Shown piece after piece: positions 45,546-56,785 of a stretch of DNA of 64,000 bases. The stretch covers positions 153,695,675 to 153,759,674 of the forward strand of contig CM046875.1 of the NCBI GenBank assembly GCA_025667525.1, read 5' to 3'. This DNA comes from Glebionis coronaria (Eukaryota; Streptophyta; Magnoliopsida; Asterales; Asteraceae). Position 1 is the first letter of the stretch; every line of letters starts with the position of its first letter. The notes beneath the pieces were generated by a model. It saw only the letters and a program-made list of their open reading frames with translations, ran no database searches and was not told the origin of the DNA. The position numbers were made by a program, and so were the translations under genes.

Positions 45546-45728
45546 TTTACAACTTTCATTCGAGCTTTATGTACACACCCGTGTCGTTATTGAGCGACAT
45601 TTCTAGGCACGTCCATATTATCGATACTGAAAGACATGTCGAGAAGAATATTTTTGGATTATCAAAGATTTTTAATTTTCTATTTTGCTTTTTCATTAAT
45701 ATTTACATGTAGATGTTTGATAGATGAA

Positions 45729-46140
45729 TCAAGCAGGCTTCTTTGCTAGAATCTCCAGTTCTACTGGAGTCAAACTTCTCATACCAATTTGCCTAACTAG
45801 ATACGTGAACCTCTCTTCCGAAAGAGATTTTGTAAACAAGTCAGCTAATTGGTAATCAGTTCCAACAAAATATAATTCAACAATACCCTTTTCAACTTGT
45901 TCCTTTATGAAGATATCTAACATCAATGTGCTTCGTGCGGGAATGTTGTACCAGATTGCAGGAGATGGCTATGGCGGACTTTGAGTCACAGTACATAGGT
46001 ACTTTATCAAAGTGGAAGCCATAATCCGTGAGTTGTGTTCTCATCCATAGAACTTGAGCACAACACGTAGATAAAGACACATACTCCGCTTTGGCTGATG
46101 ACAGTGACGTGCAATCCTGCTTCTTGGAAGACTATTCTCT
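45729..46140 (-). pseudogene. T7 RNase H
   Basis: Two overlapping frames: [19 protein letters not shown] with [29 protein letters not shown] (catalytic Asp of CDSKSA), then [27 protein letters not shown] and the usual C-terminal MRSLTPVELEIL. A shift at about 45910 splits them. Confidence 0.88.
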
Positions 46141-46333
46141 CAAGTTTATCTTAACCTAGAAATTGTGCACCAACATAAGTTTTTTTTCGTGTATCAAGAC
46201 ACCCTGCATGATCAGAATCTGAATAAGCCGTTAGAAAGAAACCGGTTTCCCTCGGATACCAGAGTCCCATGTGAATGGTATTTTTAAGGTACCGAAAGAT
46301 CCGTTTAAGCTCCTTGAGGTGCTTTTCAGTGGG

Positions 46334-47398
46334 TCATGCTTGATATCGTGTACAATAACACGTAGAATGTGATATATCTGGTCGGCTTGCTGTTAAGTAC
46401 ATGAGGGAGTCGATCATGGAACGATATCTCGTTTGATCTATGGCATCTCCCTCCAAATCAGCATCTAGGGATGTGGTTGATAATGGTGTCCCAACGGGGT
46501 CACATGATGTCATACCATGCTTATTGATTATCTCTTGACAATACTTAGCTTGGTTGATAAAGATACCACTTTGGGATTGGTGAACTTGAATTCCTAGAAA
46601 GAACTTTAGTTCGCCCATCATAGACATTTGAAATTTGTTGTGCATTACTTTTTCAAACCATTTTGAAAGTTTTGGGTTTGTAGACCCGAAAATAATGTCA
46701 TCAACATAAATCTGCACAAGCAAAATGTCATCCCCATATTTATAAGTAAACAAGGTTAGATCAATGTAACCTTTTGAGACCAGAAATTTCGAGAGCTCGT
46801 CGTACCACACCCTTGGAGCTTGCTTGAGTCCATAAAGTGCTTTGTGGAGACGATACACCTTGTCAGGATAATGAGGATTCACGCATCCTTCTGGCTGCGT
46901 GACATAGACTTCGTCCTTCAAAGGACCGTTAAGAAACGTCGTCTTTACGTCCATTTGATAAACGATGAATCCCTTATGTGCAGCATAAGCAAGGAAAATC
47001 CTGACCGCTTCCATTCGAGCTACTGGTGCAAATGATTCTTCAAAATCAATACCCTCTTTCTGTCCATACCCTTTAGCTACTAGCCGAGATTTATTCTTGA
47101 TGATCGTGTTCTCTTCATCCATCTTGTTTTTCCAGATCCATCGAAAATTTAATGGTATTACATTGTATGGTTTGTCAACAAGTTCCCAGACTTTAAGTCT
47201 TTCAAATTGTTGAAGTTCATCCGTAATTGATTCAATCCAAGCATGATCAGCAATGGCTTCTTTGATGTTTTTCGGTTCAGCTGAACTCACGGCGTGTGCG
47301 AACATACAAACATCACCATCGGTGTTAAGCTGTGACTTGTATGAACGGGCTGTGAAGGGTTTCCAATTACTTGAACTAAAGGATGATCTCGGGTCCAA
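46334..47398 (-). pseudogene. T7 reverse transcriptase
   Basis: Nearly whole copia [90 protein letters not shown] and the catalytic YVDDIIFGS (YVDD at 46697-46708). It ends [11 protein letters not shown] at the RNase H border. The interior has no stop, but both ends are out of frame with neighbours. One Ala-to-Thr style change (TTFLNG for TAFLNG) is seen. Confidence 0.92.
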
Positions 47399-48237
47399 TG
47401 ATGTGTTGAAGTATGTCGTTGATAAAAGGTATGCATATTTGACGGATCAACATGGCGAGTAGAAGACTCTCTAGTTTCGCGTACCGGTGTACCGAATGGG
47501 TTGATAAATTCGTCTTCGTCAGATAATGCATTGTCTGCTTGATTTGTGTTCTCTGTAGCGATGAAAGTAGTTGTGGATATTGTAGGAGGGATTGTTGATG
47601 TGATATTCTGAGGAGGTAATTCATCAGCAACCCGTGTTGAAGTAGATGAAGTTGTATCCTTTTGTTGAAGATGATCAGTATCATCATTCTTATCATGAGT
47701 GACAGCAGAAGACTTTGATACAACATGTTTCTCCCCCGTGAAATATTCATCATACATTGGTCCATATAACATTTCCAACTCTTCAAGTGTCTTGTTGATT
47801 GTCATATCTACTCTTGGAACATTTCCTTGAACCAGCTTTGAACTTGACGGTTCATTGTTGTGGTCTTGAGTTCCGAGTTCCGTGCGGTTGTGATCGGAAG
47901 TCGTTTGTCGTTGTGGATCGGGACTTAAACTGTTTTGTTCAAGTGCCATTTCTTGTAATTCATCAAATCGGATGTGAATAGTCTCGACTATCAATTTTGT
48001 TCTCTTGTTGTACACTTTATATCCCTTAGGCTGAGTTGCATATCCTACAAGAATACATGCATCACCTTTCTCTTTCATCTTGTCCAGATTTTCACCATCT
48101 CGAATAATGTAACACGTACATCCAAAAACATGAAGGTGTTTGAGTGAAGGTTTTCGATCATGAATTATGTGATATGGTGTCTTTTCGTGTCTTGGGATAA
48201 TTAAGGATCGGTTTTGTGTGTAGCATGCGGTTGACAC
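47287..48237 (-). pseudogene. T7 integrase C-terminal part and linker to RT
   Basis: LKHLHVFGCTCYIIRDGENLDKMKEKGDACILVGYA and KGYKVYNKRTKLIVETIHIRFDEL are the conserved C-terminal end of copia integrase. A long Ser/Thr/Glu-rich linker follows before RT. The frame overlaps the RT frame. Confidence 0.85.
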
Positions 48238-48239
48238 GG

Positions 48240-48840
48240 CTTCGGCCTAAAAATATAGTGGTAGTTTTGAAGCGGATAATAGTGTTCGAGCTGCCTCAAC
48301 CAAAGTATGGTTTCATCTTTCAACAACGCCGTTTTGTTCGGGTGTTCGAGCAATAGATGTTTCATGTTTAATTCCTTTGGCTTCAAAATAGTTTCTCAGA
48401 TTTGAATTCAAAAATTATGCATCTCTGTCAGTACGAACCACTTTAACTTAAGCTTGAAGACCACGTTGTATTAGTTTAAGGAAGCTGATGAGAACTTCGG
48501 CTGTTTCATCCTTGGACCTCAAGAAGTGAGTCCATGTGTACCTTGAGTAATCATCGACAATGACCATAACATATTTCTTTCCATTGATACTATGAACACG
48601 CATGGGACCACACAAATCTATATGAAGAAGATCTAACCGTCCTTTAGAGCTTGGTGTAGTCTTTGTTTTAAAGCTACTTCTTTTATATTTACAAAACTCA
48701 CAAGAATAATAAAGATGATCTTTGATGAATTTCAAGCTTGGAAGGCATCTCACAATATCTTTCTTGGAAATCAAGTTGATGGTATCAAAATTAAGATGAG
48801 ATAAACGTTGATGCCATAACCATGCCTGACTCGTTACCAT
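48240..48840 (-). pseudogene. T7 GAG_pre-integrase and integrase core
   Basis: WLWHQRLSHLNFDTINLISKK ... CEFCKYKRSSF (zinc-binding HHCC), then LDLLHIDLCGPMRVHSINGKKYV and VDDYSRYTWTHFLRSKDET with the first two catalytic Asp residues. A stop after LIQRGLQA breaks the frame. The third-residue side follows in fragments to 48240 (ELNMKHLLLEHP region). Confidence 0.87.
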
Positions 48841-49049
48841 GAAGCAAATTAGAGTTGATGAAGTTGTGTCTTGAAGTGAAATAGTGTAGAGATCAGTACC
48901 CCGTGTACCAGTAAGTAAGTCATTCCCATCATAATCAAGAACAAAACATGTCTTCTTTCTGAAAGCAACTTACAAATCTGCATCACATAATTGACCAACC
49001 GAGAAAAGATTGTAATTGAGCCCTTTGACGTAGTATACCATTTTGATCG

Positions 49050-49335
49050 TTATATTCCCATAAACAAATCTCCATATCCTAGGATCGGTGCAAATTGATC
49101 ATTTCCGAATCGGATCGTACCAAGGAACTTCTCCACGAAGTTAATTAGAAGCTTGAGATTCCCCGTCATGTGCTTCGTGCATCCGGAGTCCAGTATGAAG
49201 AGAATTATTTGTATCACCTGCAGAAGACTTACAACACGATGGAGCATTTGCTATATTGGATACCATAGTAGTTGTGATTGTAGAATCATTAGTGTCCTTA
49301 GCAACAATTGAAGGTATACTAACACTCGTTGTCAC
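49050..49335 (-). pseudogene. T7 aspartic protease
   Basis: ILDSGCTKHMTGNLKLLINFVEKFLGTIRFGND in one frame, with a D-S-G active site. It overlaps an out-of-frame piece upstream. Copia family proteases use this WxxDSG(C/A)xxHMT block. Confidence 0.87.
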
Positions 49336-49338
49336 ATT

Positions 49339-50153
49339 TTATGTCCTGACTTTAGGCATCCATTTATATCCTGGAGGACATTGATTAGCAAACCACCATT
49401 TCCAAGGCTTGCTAGCAGACTCATATAATTCCTTAATTCTGCTTCTAGGGTTCTTATTGGTGGAGTCGGATGCATTACTTTTCTTAGTGGGGGTTGCACC
49501 AGAATGGTTCACTTTGTGTTTGGGTTTACTAGCACCAATAGGCATCGCAACTTGCTTCTTAGTTCTAGTTTCTACGCCTTTGACATTATTCATAGCACAC
49601 ACAGAATGATTAGCATTAGCACACTTTCACATTTGACACAAACAAATTTCACATTCATAGCATTCAAATCATTCAAATCGTCATTACATGCGATTACAGA
49701 CTTTTTATTCTTAAAAACATTCAAATTCCTAGGGTGTTCTTCTACTTCTTTCATATTCCCTTGACTCTTGTGTTTCCCAACCTTATCATTCACTTGAGTG
49801 CTCTTAAGCTGAGGCCGACTAACACTAGCAGTGGAGACTACTCTTGTAGTAGAAGACACACGAATATTAGTGTTTATAGAAGTCTGAGGTGAGTGACTAA
49901 CTTTGTTTGTGGGTTTAGTGGTCATTCTATACATCCCTGGTTTAATCACATTATTGTGCTTAACGCTTGGTGCTATAGCATTCCTTATGGGTTGATTATG
50001 TGGTAACCTTTCCTTTCCATCCATCTTGGGGGCAAACACAGGTTTTGCAAACGAAGAATTTGAGAAAGCATATGGTTTTCCCAAGATAGAGGATCTATTC
50101 ACTCTAGAGGCATTGGGTTGTCTCACAACATGTTGCTTAACGCTAGGTTCCAC
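49339..50153 (-). pseudogene. T7 Gag-protease linker region
   Basis: Ser/Thr/Asn-rich, basic sequence with motifs usual between the SIRE Gag and protease (WKWWFANQCPPGYKWMPK near 49370; HKVNHSGAT). Two frames, 49590-50153 and 49339-49602. A linker or processing region; no enzyme domain. Confidence 0.7.
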
Positions 50154-50280
50154 AACTTTCCCACCTTAGCAACGAGTTTCTTCAACTCTGCTATTGCTAT
50201 GTCTTTTTCTTGTAACTAAGCTTTCAAATCCGAAATATCAAGACTTTTTCCGTTTAGTAATCGACATGACTCAGATAATT

Positions 50281-52278
50281 TTACTTCCAAAGTGTATCAT
50301 TTAAAAAGCTGCCAACTTTCTTTTGCAAAGCAAGTTCAAGTGAGTGACAATGTTTTTGAAGATAATCATATCTATGTTGAAGTAACGAAAACTCTTTTTG
50401 GTCAACTTTATTCGAAAGCTCAGTTTCAAGACGTTCACACTCTTTAACTTGATCAAGATATTTGCATGTAACATCATAATATTCATCAATATCAGCAAAG
50501 GATGTAACATAAGCACACATAATATCTTTTGAGAGACATTCATGTAAAATTAGATCATAAGCTGTAGAAAACTCATCTTTTTCAGGTTGATGGTTGTTCA
50601 CTTCTTGTTCAAGAGATTCCACATATTTCAAGTCATCGAACATTTCTTGCTTAATTAATGTTTCAAATTCTAAAATATGTTTTTGCGTTCTTTCCGCAAG
50701 AGGAATCAAAATACTTTTCACAAGCACAGTTATATCGTGAGGAATTTCTTTATCTCCTTTCGAAAGTTCACGTTTTTTCCAGTCATCATCAACAACCTTT
50801 TTGAAATTTTCAATGTTACTCTTGAGAATACTAAGTTCTTGCCTACTCTTGCTTACAGAAGCTTTAAATGGAAAGTATTCAATAAAGTTTGAAACATTAG
50901 TTTTCTTAGTGGCAAAAGCTTGTCTCCATTTAACTCTTATTTGTTCACATTCGAAAAATATTTGCTCATGAGTTTTCTGTGTATGCGGTTCGAAAAGACA
51001 ATAAATACTATTTTCATAAGCATAATTATATGGTTTAACAAATTCTTTATTAACTTTTGGTCTACTCTCTTCTTCCACATCGTTTGTCTCTTCACTATCA
51101 GGCCTAACAACAAGACAATCAAGATCGGTCCATTGGGACTCATCAAGATATAAGTGCTGATTCTCAGATTGAGCTTGATCAAGGTACTTAGGATTTTCAA
51201 AACTAGGTCTATCCTTGAAAAACGAACAAGGTACCAACATTCTCATGGTTTGAATTGATTGATTAGTTTTGTAAACAATTTTCTTGTAAAAATCAAGTTG
51301 AGTTTCAAGTTCCACCATTTTTTCGATGTCATTCGTTTGTTTAGTTTTGAAATCCTTTTCCATCTTTTCAACCATAGCTTTCTTTTCATTAACAAGTTTA
51401 GTTTTATCGTCTTGAAGAAAACCATTTACTTGAGTTAGCTCATTGACTTTAGTGGTAGCAAGATACGTTTTGTGACGTTCAGTACTCAAAGAGGTGTTAT
51501 AATTATGTTTCTCTTGTTCAAGAAGCTTAATAGTTTCGTTATATTTCTCTTGAAAATCATCCTTTTTAACATTAATTAAACACCCTTCGTACCCCTCAAC
51601 CTCATTGGTCTTTTGAATAAGCTGAGATCTATAGCTATCAATGGTCTCACTATATTTAATTAGAGCAGCTTTGCATTCTTCAAAATTTTTAGTGAGCGTA
51701 GCGTTTGCCTTCTTTAATTGCTTTTGACTCTTTCTAATTTCTTTATCTTTTTGTGAAGAATCAATTAAGTTAGCAAGCGCAATACGCTCCTCGTCATCAT
51801 CATACTCATTTGCATGTTGATCATCCTCAGACTCATTATTGCATATGTCTGATGAAACGGGTGTGGTATTGCTATCAACCATTTCCATCATACATGTGTC
51901 ATTAATGGCTTTGGGTAGCTCAGAATGCTCATGAATATTACCAAACACATTATATTCATCTTCAGTGTGTACCTTATCGATTGGCTCAGTGTCAAAGATA
52001 GGACCATTGTCATCTTCAGTGACGTTGAGAACTTCTTCAACATTTGCCATGTACGAGTAATGTGCTTCAAGTTCTTGATCAGAGGCTTCATCATCAGTAT
52101 CATCAAGCATTGCTCCTTCCTCAGCCGACAATTTAACCCCAGCTTCCATCTTCTTGCATAGCAGCATCTTTTCCTTATGATAGCCAGAGTCCCTAACCCG
52201 TTTCGACTTTCTACATTCCTTTGCCATATGCCCATATCCTTGACAATTAAAGCATTGAATCCCACTTTGCTGAACCAC
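50281..52278 (-). pseudogene. T7 Gag, zinc knuckle and long coiled coil (665 codons open)
   Basis: Starts right after an in-frame stop of the upstream gag and is in the same frame. Zinc knuckle CFNCQGYGHMAKEC, then RDSGYHKEKMLLCKKMEAG, an acidic stretch and over 400 residues of heptad-like coiled coil (EEERIALANLIDSS..., KNFEECKAALIKYSE, LEQEVNNHQ). Large coiled-coil Gag is typical of SIRE elements and probably builds the particle. This stretch has no stop over 2 kb in an element otherwise full of them. Confidence 0.85.
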
Positions 52279-53547
52279 TTGAGTACCAACAGTTTCCCTA
52301 TTCCCAGCAGCAGTAGCAATCCTCTAAGCATCATACTTAGCAGTTTGTCGATCATACCGAGCAGAACCCTCAACATGTGTTGGATTATGTCGATCATACC
52401 TTGGAGGACTTTCATCACGTTGACGTGTGTCATACCTTCGAGGAGTCTCAACATATTGGTTCCTTGTATTTGATGATGTTCGAAGATTGTTGTTGGTGGG
52501 TTTGAAGATTTTCTTGTAGGTCTTCATAATGAAAGCAATTTGTTCCTTCATCTCCCTATCCTTCTGAACTAGTTCTTCATCACTGTCCTCTTTAGATGAT
52601 GGCTCAGGTGATGGTGATGGTGCTCTTGGTTCTTTGTCTCGTGATCGTGTGGGAGCAGAATACTTAGATGAAGTGGAGTATCTTGGTGAGGAGGATATAG
52701 TGGAGTACCTTGGTGAGGATGATGTAGTGGAGTATGACTTTGGAGCACGAGAGCGATGATCTTGAACATGTTGAGTGGTAGACACCAAAGCAAGTGGATT
52801 AGCAGTCTTTGCTATCCTTTCAGCACGAAGTTCAGTCGCCTCATTTTGAAATCGTTTCAATATTTCAAAGAGCGTGTGATCGTTGACCTCGTCTAACTTA
52901 CTCTGTTGTTTCACCAAAGTTACGAATCGTGTCCACTCTGGTTGAAGTTGCTGTAGAAATTGCACATTGACTTGCATGGTGGAGACTTGCAAATTGTTTC
53001 TTGTCATGTCATTCATCATCTTGTAGAACCTTGATTAATATGAATCAATTGATTCCCCATCCAATGAAGTAAACTTTCCAAATTTCCAGAACAAGTTGGT
53101 TTTGACATCTTGCTTGTTAAGTGATTCTCCTTGCTGCAAGCGTTCAATAGCAAACCACATCTCTTTAGCAGTAGAGCATGCATCAACCGTTGAGTAAATA
53201 TCATCCCCAATCCCACTTAGAATCAAATAGATTGCTTCTTTCTCTGCATCAATCTAAGCGCGTGTCTCTTTCGAAGTGTTCTCATATGTTTCCTCAATTG
53301 TTTGCTCATTGGAACCGGTCGTCGAGTCGGTTGCTGGAATTGCAGGAATGGTGATTGTAGTGAGAGTATAGGGTCCTTCTTTGATGCATCGGCGAAGAAC
53401 ATCACCATTAGGTTTTGTGTCAAGATATCGAAGGAATCGTGATTGCCATTGTGCATACCTACCAGTCACAAGCATTGGTGGTCTCTCTTTGTTACCCGCC
53501 ACCATGATGTTGTTGTTTGTCACACGATACTCTTGAGTAGAATCCAT
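52279..53547 (-). pseudogene. T7 gag N-terminal part, three in-frame stops
   Basis: ATG at 53547, then PPMLVTGRYAQWQSRFLRYLDTKPNG, GIGDDIYSTVDACSTAKEMWFAIERLQQGES and NNLQVSTMQVNVQFLQQLQPEWTRFVTLVKQQ. Stops near 53255, 53036 and 52325 lie in one constant frame that continues into the zinc knuckle part. Gag binds and packages the RNA. Confidence 0.87.
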
Positions 53548-53689
53548 GTTGAAAAACTTGAAATTGTTGAAGTGAAAAGGATCTTAAGTAGATGTGTTGT
53601 GATTGTTGTTGTCGATGAAAAAATGTTAAAATCCCCTAAAAATAGTCTTCACAAGAAACCAAAAATTCTAAGGCAAAAAATCACACAAT

Positions 53690-54310
53690 TTTCACTTTTG
53701 TAAAAATTCTTTATTTTCGGAATATTCATGAATTTGAGAATAACTGAGATTTTCGGAAAAGTGGTGATCTTCGGATAACTGGTGATCTTCGGAATAATGG
53801 TTATCTTTGGAAAACTGGAGTTTTTCGGAATAAGTGAAATCTTCGGAATAACCAGTATTCTTCAGATAAATGAATGTTTTCGGAATAAAGACCCTTCTTC
53901 GGAATAAGCACACGTTTTCGGATAAATCACTTTTTTCGGAATACTGGGTTCTTCGGAATAATGGAATTTCGGAAAAAATGGGAATTTCGGATAATTGAAG
54001 TTTTTCGGGAAAATGGATAAATTCGGATAACTAGGTCTTTTTCGGATTAATGAAAATTTCGGAAAAAAATACCTTCTTCGGAATAAGAGCTCTTCTTCGG
54101 AATAACTTCACTAGATATCTTCGGATAAAGTGCTTTTTCGGAATATTACCTTTTTCGGAAAAAAGTACTTCTTCAGATAAATATCTTCGGAATAAACAAC
54201 TAACCTGATATTCGGAAAAATCCCAATCTTCGGAATAGCAAAACCCTTTTCCAAAATACCAATTTTCGGAATAACAAAACCGCTTTCCGAAGATATCTAT
54301 CCGGAATGTT
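53690..54310 (-). repeat. T7 leader array of TTCGGAATA-like words
   Basis: Twenty or more copies of TTCGGAATA or TTCGGATAA (read on +) at irregular 15-30 bp spacing. Similar words fill the A1 and A2 LTRs although these belong to another superfamily. Confidence 0.85.
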
Positions 54311-54551
54311 CTTGTTGGCCAATATAGCTACTGTTTATGAACCGTATCCCAAAAACCAATCCAAACACCTCAAAAACTTGCGATTTTAACCACAAAAACC
54401 TAACCAAATCCGTATCACATCTATGTAAGTGATTTATATCAAGATTTATAGCCCGAAAACACAAAAAAAAATAATTTGCGATGATTTAGATGAAAAATCA
54501 ACTGAATCACACAAAAAATCAAACAACCAATCACAAATCTACCCCGTGGCG

Positions 54552-54563
54552 ATTGATACCAAC
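54552..54563 (-). promoter_or_regulatory. Primer binding site of T7
   Basis: Minus-strand GTTGGTATCAAT directly after the LTR end AACAACA. Only the TGGTATCA half of the usual initiator-Met site is kept. Confidence 0.65.
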
Positions 54564-54933
54564 TGTTGTTCCCTAATTTATTCACTTCACCATGGTTGAT
54601 TAATAGAAAATAGATGAAAAGAATGAAGATTTTAGAGAGAGAAAAGTAGTGAGAGAAAGTAGAGAGAAGGAGGTGATTAACTTGTGAAATTAGATTAAAG
54701 AAAATGAGAACCTCCACCTGCCACCCTCCTAACATGCTAGGAGGGTGCTTATATAGTCCACCCACATGCGGGCTTTCTTTTGGACTATATTGTTTTGGGT
54801 CGGGCTTGAATAAATGCTTAGTACCTTGAAAGAGGCCTTTTAAGCTAACCATCAAGCCCGTAATGTCACGACTATTTTAACTAACTATTACAACGTTCTA
54901 ATAAATATTACAATTAAAACCTATGACCGAACA
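54564..54933 (-). repeat. T7 5' LTR (about 370 bp, outer end uncertain)
   Basis: Minus strand ends GGGAACAACA at the primer site. TGTTCGGTCATAGG at 54933 is the likeliest start because it forms a TGTT...AACA inverted pair; TGTAATATTT at 54912 is an alternative. It has a TATA-like box (GGACTATATAAGCACC) near 54750. Confidence 0.65.
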
Positions 54934-55215
54934 TTCTTGTTTGACTCAATATTTTGAGGCTAACAAGAAATTATCAAAAATGTATTATCTTATAATTTTA
55001 GTGAATTATTAATTTAGCACCCTATCCCCGAGTCAGGACCGGCAAAAAATATTATCTTAGAGAGTTTATAAAATAATCGAGTAATAATTTATCGAGTTTC
55101 TACTGTATTCATAAAGTAAGTCAATAGCATATTTATAACCCTAACATGACATTTAAATTCATCTGTTGAGTTACTTATATATTGACATATGTTTTTTTAT
55201 GCTATTGAATTTTAG
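54934..55215. other. CACTA interior next to the captured gene
   Basis: AT-rich, no coding block recognised; probably an intron of the captured gene, since a pyrimidine stretch and TTTTAG precede the first exon-like block. Confidence 0.4.
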
Positions 55216-56785
55216 TACATTATTGAGTACTATTGACATCTCCATTTTATGTAAGGCCTAATACTCCTAATATGTCGTTAGAACTAAGACTTACCAAAAA
55301 ATTTGTATATAAGAACACATTATTGTTCAAGAACAGATCGTTATAGCAATGCTGGTACCGGGATTAGATCTTCCTTTTGTGAAAAAGCTGGTGCAAAACA
55401 TGTTTATGTTGTAAGTAGACATTTCGTTCTTTTGTTTTTAGCAAGCTAGTACTGTATTACGTGATCATTAAGTAGACTTTGCATACATGTTTTTTCTATT
55501 TGTTGTACTTTAGTTTGGTTTAGGCCGTTTATATCAGATTGTGATTTTCCTATTTATCTGTAGGTTGAGTGTTCACAGATGGCTGACATCGCAAAAGAGA
55601 TTGTTAAAGAAAATTGCTTCTCAGACTGTAAATTCTTTTTTACACATCCAAGTTTCTACCTTGTTTAATATATAGGATTTGTTGGTACTTGGTAAACTGA
55701 TTATTTTTCGTTCTGATTCTGCATTTATAACAATTTTGAAAGGAAAGGTTGAAGAAATTGAGCTTCTGGTTCCTAAAGTTGTATTGTCCTAGATTGGATG
55801 GGGTACTTCTTGTTGTATGGGAACATGTTAGATACACTTTTATATGATCGGGATAAGTGGCAGGTAAGTTTCATCTCACTTCTGGCATTATAACTTTTTT
55901 ACAATTATGCATGTTAGAAATTATCTTGACTTAAGACCCTTATCATAGACTTTTTGTAGTACTAAGTACGACGATTGATATCTTTTTGTTAGTTTATTTG
56001 TATCAAAAATAGAATCGAGTTCTTGTTTGTTGTCCTTGAGATCATATAAATTTTATCGTATAGATATACTTCTAGAGATTTAGTAGTTTTGTTAATACAT
56101 CGATAATATTTATAAGTCGAACTTGAAACTTAAAAACTAATGTTTTTTTGTTCTCGTTGTAAACTTATTCGATTTAATTTCATTTTCTTCACACACTAAT
56201 GACGGAATTCTACTACCTGACAATGCCTCTCTTCTTCGGACAACATTGACGATGCCGAGTATAAAGAAGACATGATTGTGTATAAGTGATTCACACACAA
56301 AAAAAAACATGCATTTTTGTTATATTTGAAAGTTTAAATGACTCAACGCGATTGAGTAATCTGCTAATCTTTCAATTGGGGTCGTCATGAATTTACAGTC
56401 TGGAACATTGTATACGGCTTTGACATGAGCTGCATAAGGAAGCAGTGTATTATGGAACCACTCATTGACACGTTTGAGCATAATCAGATTGCCGCGAACT
56501 GCCAGTTACTCAAGGTATGAGATCTTCCCTATGTCTTTCCATCGCTGATATGTTGTGATTCCTTTTATAGTTTATATCTTTATACTATTTTGCCTTTGTT
56601 GCAAGTTCTTTGAGGAAATGGTTACTTTTTATATTTAGCTGGTAATTGTTGTAGTGGATAATTTATATGGTGAGCTACTTGTTTATATAGACCATGGATA
56701 TCTCACAATACCCTTCAAGATTTTGGCAGAATGTGATGATAACATTCATGCTCTAGCGTCAGTTATAATTGATGTTTTGTAGAAG
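55216..56785 (+). pseudogene. PRMT1-like: Captured fragment of a protein arginine methyltransferase 1-like host gene, introns kept
   Basis: Six exon-like blocks with gt...ag introns between most of them: about 55216-55410 (decayed TK-YQKFVYKN, then NAGTGIRSSFCEKAGAKHVYV: SAM-binding motif I), 55564-55627 (VECSQMADIAKEIVKENCFSD), about 55727-55863 (ITILKGKVEEIELLVPK, then DWMGYFLLYGNMLDTLLYDRDKW), about 56198-56280 (NDGILLPDNASL, DAEYKEDM), 56399-56514 (WNIVYGFDMSCIRKQCIMEPL ... NCQLLK) and 56691-56785 (TMDISQ, PFKILAECDDNIHALAS). PRMT1 enzymes dimethylate arginines of histone H4 and RNA-binding proteins using S-adenosylmethionine. The N-terminus and the C-terminal THW-loop part are absent. 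Both glutamates of the catalytic double-E loop are replaced (Asp at 55792-55794, Gly at 55819-55821), and several shifts and stops are present. It lies wholly inside the CACTA ends, so it was carried in as genomic DNA, not as a retrocopy. Confidence 0.88.

Larger units (their letters stand above)
45546..54933 (-). mobile_element. T7: SIRE/Maximus-like Ty1/copia element, 3' end missing
   Basis: Minus-strand order: LTR 54564-54933, primer site, leader with TTCGGAATA array, long coiled-coil Gag, protease, integrase, RT and RNase H. The very long Gag with NNLQVSTMQVNVQFLQQLQPEW is a hallmark of the SIRE lineage. After RNase H only about 180 bp remain before T6 begins at 45545. No 3' LTR is visible. 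Confidence 0.88.

Noticed and set aside
49409..49764. Plus-strand frames over the T7 gag linker
   Set aside because: Antisense shadows of the minus-strand gag-protease linker.
53690..54310. TTCGGAA words as heat-shock elements (as in ONSEN)
   Set aside because: Heat-shock elements need GAA and TTC blocks two bases apart; here TTC and GAA are one base apart, so the spacing is wrong.
55276..56785. Processed (retroposed) PRMT copy
   Set aside because: Several gt...ag introns remain between the exon blocks and no poly(A) tract is seen, so DNA-level capture fits better.
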